Origin: Ahaetulla prasina
Lineage: Eukaryota; Chordata; Lepidosauria; Squamata; Colubridae
NCBI RefSeq assembly: GCF_028640845.1
Contig: NC_080542.1
Span: 65,175,064 to 65,239,063 of the forward strand
DNA: 64,000 nucleotides
Reading direction: 5' to 3'
Shown here: one piece after another, positions 59,568-64,000 of the stretch
How the letters are laid out: every line of letters begins with the position of its first letter
How positions within the stretch are numbered: position 1 is the stretch's first letter
Made by a program: the position numbers and the translations under genes
Notes under the pieces: model-generated
The model's database searches: none
What the model saw: the letters and a program-made list of their open reading frames with translations, nothing else
What the model was told of the DNA's origin: nothing

Positions 59568-60486
59568 CTAACCCAGTCCAGCGCAGGTGAATAAGTGAGT
59601 TTTAAGCTCGCGGCGAAAGGTTCGGAGGTCCGGAAGTTGACGAAGTCCTGGGGGGAGTTCGTTCCAGAGGGCGGGAGCCCCCACAGAGAAGGCCCTTCCC
59701 CTGGGCGTCGCCAGACGACACTGTCGCGCCGACGGCACCCTGAGGAGTCCCTCTCTGTGAGAGCGCACGGGTCAGTGAGAGGTATTCGGTAGCAGCAGGC
59801 AGTCCCGTAAGTAACCCGGCCCTATGCCATGGAGCGCTTTAAAGACGTTCACCAACACCTTGAAGCGCACCCGGAAGGCCACAGGTAGCCAGTGCAGCCT
59901 GCGCAGGATAGGTGTCACTCGGGAACCACGAGGGGCTCCCTCTATCACCCGCGCAGCTGCATTCTGGACTAACTGTAGCCTCCGGATGCCCCTCAAGGGG
60001 AGCCCCATGTAGAGAGCATTGCAGTAGTCCAGACGAGACGTCACAAGGGCATGAGTGACTGTGCACAAGGCATCCCGGTCTAGAAAGGGGCGCAACTGGC
60101 GCACCAGGCGAACCTGGTGGAAAGCTCTCCTGGAGACGTCCGTCAAGTGGTCTTCAAAAGACAGCCGTTCATCCAGGAGAACGCCCAAATTGCGCACCCT
60201 CTCCATCGGGGCCAATGACTCGCTCCCGACAGTCAGCCGCGGACTCAGCTGACTGTACCGGGATGCCGGCATCCACAGCCACTCCGTCTTGGAGGGATTG
60301 AGCTTGAGCCTGTTTCTCCCCACCATACTCTCTACAACCCACCATACTCTCTACAACCTTCGCCGCGAAGCGAAGGTTGGAGACCGGACGATAATTACCT
60401 AAAACAGCCGAGTCCAGGGAAGGCTTCTTGAGGAGGGGCCTCACCACTGCCTCTTTCAAGGTGGCCGGAAAGACTCCCTCCAACAA
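59568..60486 (-). pseudogene. L2-like reverse transcriptase lacking the catalytic core
   Basis: N-terminal side reads [19 protein letters not shown] and [17 protein letters not shown]. It then jumps across the deletion to [71 protein letters not shown] and WNELPPGLRQLPDLRTFRRE. Motifs A and B and the YADD box are gone. A frame break at about 59770 separates TSH from MRSHRE. The flanking coding sequence is clean, so the deletion probably occurred late or during reverse transcription. Confidence 0.85.
60323..60360. repeat. 19-bp direct repeat at the deletion joint
   Basis: CCACCATACTCTCTACAAC occurs twice back to back, exactly where the L2 catalytic core is missing. Confidence 0.85.
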
Positions 60487-60728
60487 GGAAGCACTCGTAA
60501 TCCCCTGGAGCCAGCCTCATGTCACCTCCTGAGTGGCCAGCACCAGCCAGGAGGGGCACGGGTCCAGTAAACACGTGGTGGCATTCAATCTACCCAGCAA
60601 CCTGTCCATGTCCTCGGGAGTCACAGGGTCAAACTCATCCCAAACAACATCACCAAGACTGCCCTCAGATGCCCCGTCCAAATCGCCACAATTTTGGTCC
60701 AGACCGTCCCTAAGCTGAACGATTTTAT

Positions 60729-61470
60729 CGTATAGATAACCGTTAAACTAAATAAAGAACTATTAAAGTCTTTATTGTTAGCCATCCCTTGTAAAATGTT
60801 ATTCTATAATTAGATGATTTGGCTTATATATAAGACTAACAACCTATTTATAGATCTACATGCTTCCTATCAACTTCACCGGTGGCCATTAGCAAATAAG
60901 AATTCTGATTGCTATGCTGGTGAAATGTCCACTTCAGAAATTGCTTGCTAAAATGTATCCCTTGCCTATCCCACTGTTATGGAGGGCGTAAAAAAGATCA
61001 CATATCTTAGTCAACTAGAAGTCTTAATAGTATCTATAATTCTGACTTAATTAATATTAATTGTCAATTTTATCTCCATCTTTCTTTTAAAAATGATTAA
61101 CTCCAGCATGGTTCAGATAAGCCCCAAAGTCAAATAATTTGTTATTTAAGTACTCCCTATTGTATGGGAAACTTTAACTATCATTGCTGTGGGGTCAAGG
61201 AGTCTACATCCTGCAATCTTATGACCAAATTGTTGAATCATTTTTATAGAAGCATTATCTGATTGTAGTTAATTGTTGACATTAAACTAAGATCCTGACT
61301 GCTTATTACTGAAAAATTCTAATTACTTGCATACATTAGCTTTAATTTCCTGATAAGGAAAGCTCAGTTGCATTCACTCTTGATTCAGGAAGGAATTAAT
61401 TGGCAAGAAGTTGAAAATGCAAAACACTGGCTGCATTTGAGAATAGGAACATCCCATCAGTAGAGCTTAG
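60729..61470. other. unassigned sequence
   Basis: AT-rich, no feature recognised. Confidence 0.35.
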
Positions 61471-61556
<86 letters not shown>

Positions 61557-61896
61557 AAGAAGAAGAAGAAGAAGAAGAAGAAGAAGAAGAACAACAACAA
61601 CAACAACAACAACAACAAGAACAACAACAACAGCAAGAACAACAAGAACAACAAGAACAACAAGAACAACAACAACAACAACAACAACAAGAACAAGAAC
61701 AAGAACAACAACAGAGTTGAAAGGGACCTTGGAGGTCTTCTAGTCCAACCCCCTGCCATAATAATAACATAATAATAATAGCATAATAATAACAACAAGA
61801 ACCACAACAACAACAACAACAAGAAGAAGAACAACAACAAGAAGAAGAAAAAGAAGAAGAAAAAGAAAAAGAAGAACAACAACAACAAACAACAGA
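61471..61896. repeat. (AAT)n(AAG)n(AAC)n trinucleotide block with an embedded CR1 scrap
   Basis: AAT to about 61527, AAG to about 61590, AAC with AAG interruptions to 61711, a 46-bp CR1 3' end (61712-61757), then AAT/AAC/AAG again to 61896. The long Phe/Leu/Ser/Tyr frames here are translations of the repeat, not genes. Confidence 0.95.
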
Positions 61897-62012
61897 GCTG
61901 AAAGGGACCTTGGAGGTCTTCTAGTCCAACCCCCTGCCAGGCAGGAAACCCTACACCATTTCAGACAAATGGTTATCCAACATTTTCTTAAAAATTTCCA
62001 GTGTTGGAGCAT
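61897..62012 (-). mobile_element. CR1 LINE 3' end
   Basis: AAGGGACCTTGGAGGTCTTC, then the inverted C-terminal coding segment (ACAAATGGTTATCCAAC ... CCAGTGTTGGAGCATT). The first 46 bp are repeated at 61712-61757. Confidence 0.85.
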
Positions 62013-62206
62013 TTACAAGATTATTTGCTTTACTTTCTAGGTAAAACCAGAAGGCATTTATTGAACTTAAGTATTACCCTAAATCTGAATTTAGAAACAA
62101 AAATAATAAAACTAAACTAACTAAAGCCATGAATATGTTGTATTCTTCCATGAAGAGATGCATTGGAAGGCAATCTAATGAATAAGTACCACATATACCT
62201 TAAACA

Positions 62207-62568
62207 AAGGGACGCGGTGGCTCAGGGGCTAAGACAGCTGAGCTTGTCGATCGAAAGGTCGGCAGCTCGGCGGTTCGAATCCCTAGTGCTGCCATGTAAT
62301 GGGGTGAGCTCCCGTTACTTGTCCCAGCTTCTGCCAACCTAGCAGTTTCGAAAGCACGTAAAAATGCAAGTAGAAAAAATAGGGACCACCTTTGGTGGGA
62401 AGGTAACAGCGTTCCGTGTGCCTTTGGCGTTGAGTCATGCCGGCCACATGACCACAGAGATGTCTTCGGACAGTGCTGGCTCTTCGGCTTTGAAATGGAG
62501 ATGAGCACTGCCCCCTAGAGTTGGCAATGACTAGCACGTATGTGCGAGGGGAACCTTTACCTTTACTT
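62207..62568 (+). mobile_element. full-length Sauria-type SINE with 13-bp target duplication
   Basis: A box TGGCTCAGGGG (62218-62228) and B box GGTTCGAATCC (62272-62282) give an internal pol III promoter. The body shares long stretches with 16684 and 29722, and the tail is ACCTTTACTT. TATACCTTAAACA lies on both sides (62194-62206 and 62569-62581). Confidence 0.95.
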
Positions 62569-62581
62569 TATACCTTAAACA

Positions 62582-63160
62582 TATGAATATTCAAGTCCAT
62601 CCATCTTACTAGTATTACACTAATTCCAAGCCATTTCCAATTATTTAAAAATGATTTGTTTTTCAAATGCTTTAAAAATTAAAAACAAAACTTGTGGACA
62701 ACTGTGAATTTTTCCGGATGTTCATTTTTCTTCTAATTTTTGTGTAGTTATAGCTTCTTAAGAAGCAGATTTTATGTTATACAATATTTCCAAAAGTTCT
62801 AAAATAAATCTATTTTAGTATGCACTATTTCCTTTAATAAGCAATGTAATTATGACTTGCACATATTTTGTTATGAAATTATGTTCTGCATAACATATGA
62901 GTTCAAGAAATTTCTCCATCTACAGTTAGGGGGATCTTTCACTCAAATAACAGGGAAAGAACAATTAGCATCTTTCTGATATTGTTTCTGTTCTTTCCAA
63001 CAGGTAGTCAGGAGTGAAATGTGTGAGTCAAGAAAATTTGATGAAGGTATTTAATGTTCCTGCTGAATCATAATCTGCTCCACCCAGGGTTTGTGAATTC
63101 TTTTTTATGTATGTTTTATCTATGTTATTTTATTATATATTGCCTTGAGTACTGATCAGT
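62582..63160. other. unassigned sequence
   Basis: AT-rich, no feature recognised. Confidence 0.35.
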
Positions 63161-63162
63161 GA

Positions 63163-63247
63163 GAAGGAAGGAAGGAAGGAAGGAAGGAAGGAAGGAAGGA
63201 AGGAAGGAAGGAAGGAAGGAAGGAAGGAAGGAAGGAAGGAAGGAAGG
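63163..63247. repeat. (GGAA)n microsatellite
   Basis: About 21 uninterrupted GGAA units. ETS-type factors bind such tracts in other vertebrates; no target gene is visible here. Confidence 0.95.
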
Positions 63248-63715
63248 AGGGATCCATATGGATATATTCTCTGCTTTCCTTTAGTAGTAGTCTTCCTTGG
63301 ATCACAATGAAATTACTATTTATTCCTGCTGTAAAATAAAAAACAAAGGAGTCTGTGCTGAGATTTTAATCATCAAATAGCCCTGGCTACTGATATTTAA
63401 AAAAAATCTGTTATTCGTTATGTATTTCTTTCTGATTGCCATTATACAATACACCATCTGTTTATGGCTCTTCCTAGGCCATTAATGCAGGCAGTCTAGC
63501 TAGTTTATATGGCACTTAACAGTCAGAAAAATAATGATGAATTAACACCTCATCACTCAATATTTTAGGACATCAATAATAGTTAATATTATAACACCCT
63601 TTTGAAACCTGGAGACACAAGATCTTAAATAATTCATATATTACTAAATATGTCACTGCATATTTCCAAATATGGCACTGTTAATATGGCACTGCACTAC
63701 ATCTTACAACATCTT
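63248..63715. other. unassigned sequence
   Basis: AT-rich, no feature recognised. Confidence 0.35.
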
Positions 63716-63717
63716 AA

Positions 63718-64000
63718 ATCTACAAGGACCTATACAAAGTTCTTTTTGTAGACTTCATCTCTGCATTCAGTATCATCATTTCAGATATTTGCTTCATTAA
63801 ACTAACTCATCTACGTATGCTTGACCACACTTGTAAGTGGATCATAAGCTTTCTAACAGATAGGAAGCAGCAGGTGAAGCTAGGCAAAAATCACATCAGA
63901 TACCTGCACAATTAGCATAGGTACCCCCCAGGGATGTATGCACTCTCTATTCTATTATTCTTTTCTCTATATACCAAGGACTGCATCGCAAAGGATCCCT
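63718..64000 (+). pseudogene. L3-like LINE reverse transcriptase, palm part, cut by window edge
   Basis: Reads LYKVLFVDF, SAF (motif A region), LTHLRMLDHTCKWI-like, SFLTDRKQQVKLGKNH, IGTPQGCMHSL (motif B) and LYTKDCIAKDP in slightly broken frames. This precedes, in the same family, the part seen at 57147. The YADD region would lie just beyond 64000. Confidence 0.7.

Larger units (their letters stand above)
59374..60728 (-). mobile_element. L2-like LINE with internal deletion
   Basis: (TTTA)n tail at 59374-59402, the 3' end ACCGCCCTTCTCCCGAAGGA, a 3' UTR, the RT C-terminus, a deletion joint at about 60323-60360, then the region ahead of the RT to 60728. Antisense, like two of the other three long copies. 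Confidence 0.88.

Noticed and set aside
61396..62012. Long frames rich in Phe, Leu, Ser, Tyr or Cys
   Set aside because: They are translations of AAT/AAG/AAC repeats, with no start context or domain.
62218..62282. Functional tRNA gene at the A and B boxes
   Set aside because: The boxes are the head of a SINE with a BovB-type tail and target duplication; no intact cloverleaf or acceptor end.

Overview
The window is AT-rich vertebrate DNA that consists almost entirely of transposable elements and simple repeats. I see no host gene, exon, rRNA, functional tRNA or CRISPR array. The mixture points to a squamate reptile, most likely a snake: tRNA-derived SINEs of Sauria type with an ACCTTT tail, RTE-BovB LINE pieces, bird/reptile-type CR1, L2-like LINEs, and a CR1-L3-like LINE whose 3' end runs into long (TTCTA)n or (AGAAT)n arrays, which I recall as characteristic of colubroid snakes. 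All family names come from recalled motifs and were not searched.

Layout. 0.5-2.3 kb: Penelope-like element (PLE) pieces in both orientations with (TA)n. 2.3-3.7 kb: an L2-like LINE. 3.7-6.3 kb: two arrays of a 232-bp unit. 6.3-14.5 kb: BovB, two further LINE remnants, and a transposon-like protein relic split by an L3 LINE; then a fold-back cluster. 14.8-16.6 kb: an L1-derived insertion that encodes only ORF1 and has a 16-bp target duplication. 17-25 kb: a TIR element, a near-identical 1.96-kb tandem duplication, and an L2 3' end. 25-28 kb: a LINE interrupted first by a hAT-like element and then by an L2 LINE. 28-34 kb: mostly sequence I cannot assign. 34-40 kb: two CR1 LINEs, one carrying two hAT-like elements and a SINE. 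40.8-42.7 kb: a hAT-like composite with a strong hairpin. 45-49 kb: a second PLE family, then a cluster of alternating inverted PLE-1 units. 49-64 kb: BovB, CR1 with a (TTATG)n tail, a long antisense CR1 carrying two L3 insertions, another L2, trinucleotide arrays, a full-length Sauria-type SINE, and a LINE entering at the right edge.

The main biological content is insertion history. CR1 and the unclassified LINEs are the old substrate. hAT-like, TA-flanked TIR, L2 and L3 elements were inserted into them, often with readable target-site duplications. The most unusual items are: the PLE terminal units, which share a compact hammerhead-like fold and sit as alternating inverted repeats around (TA)n; the ORF1-only L1 insertion; the homogeneous 232-bp arrays; and the 8.4-10.9 kb protein relic. 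No element looks autonomous. The longest uninterrupted domains are an L1 ORF1 reading frame and the C-terminal part of an L3 reverse transcriptase.
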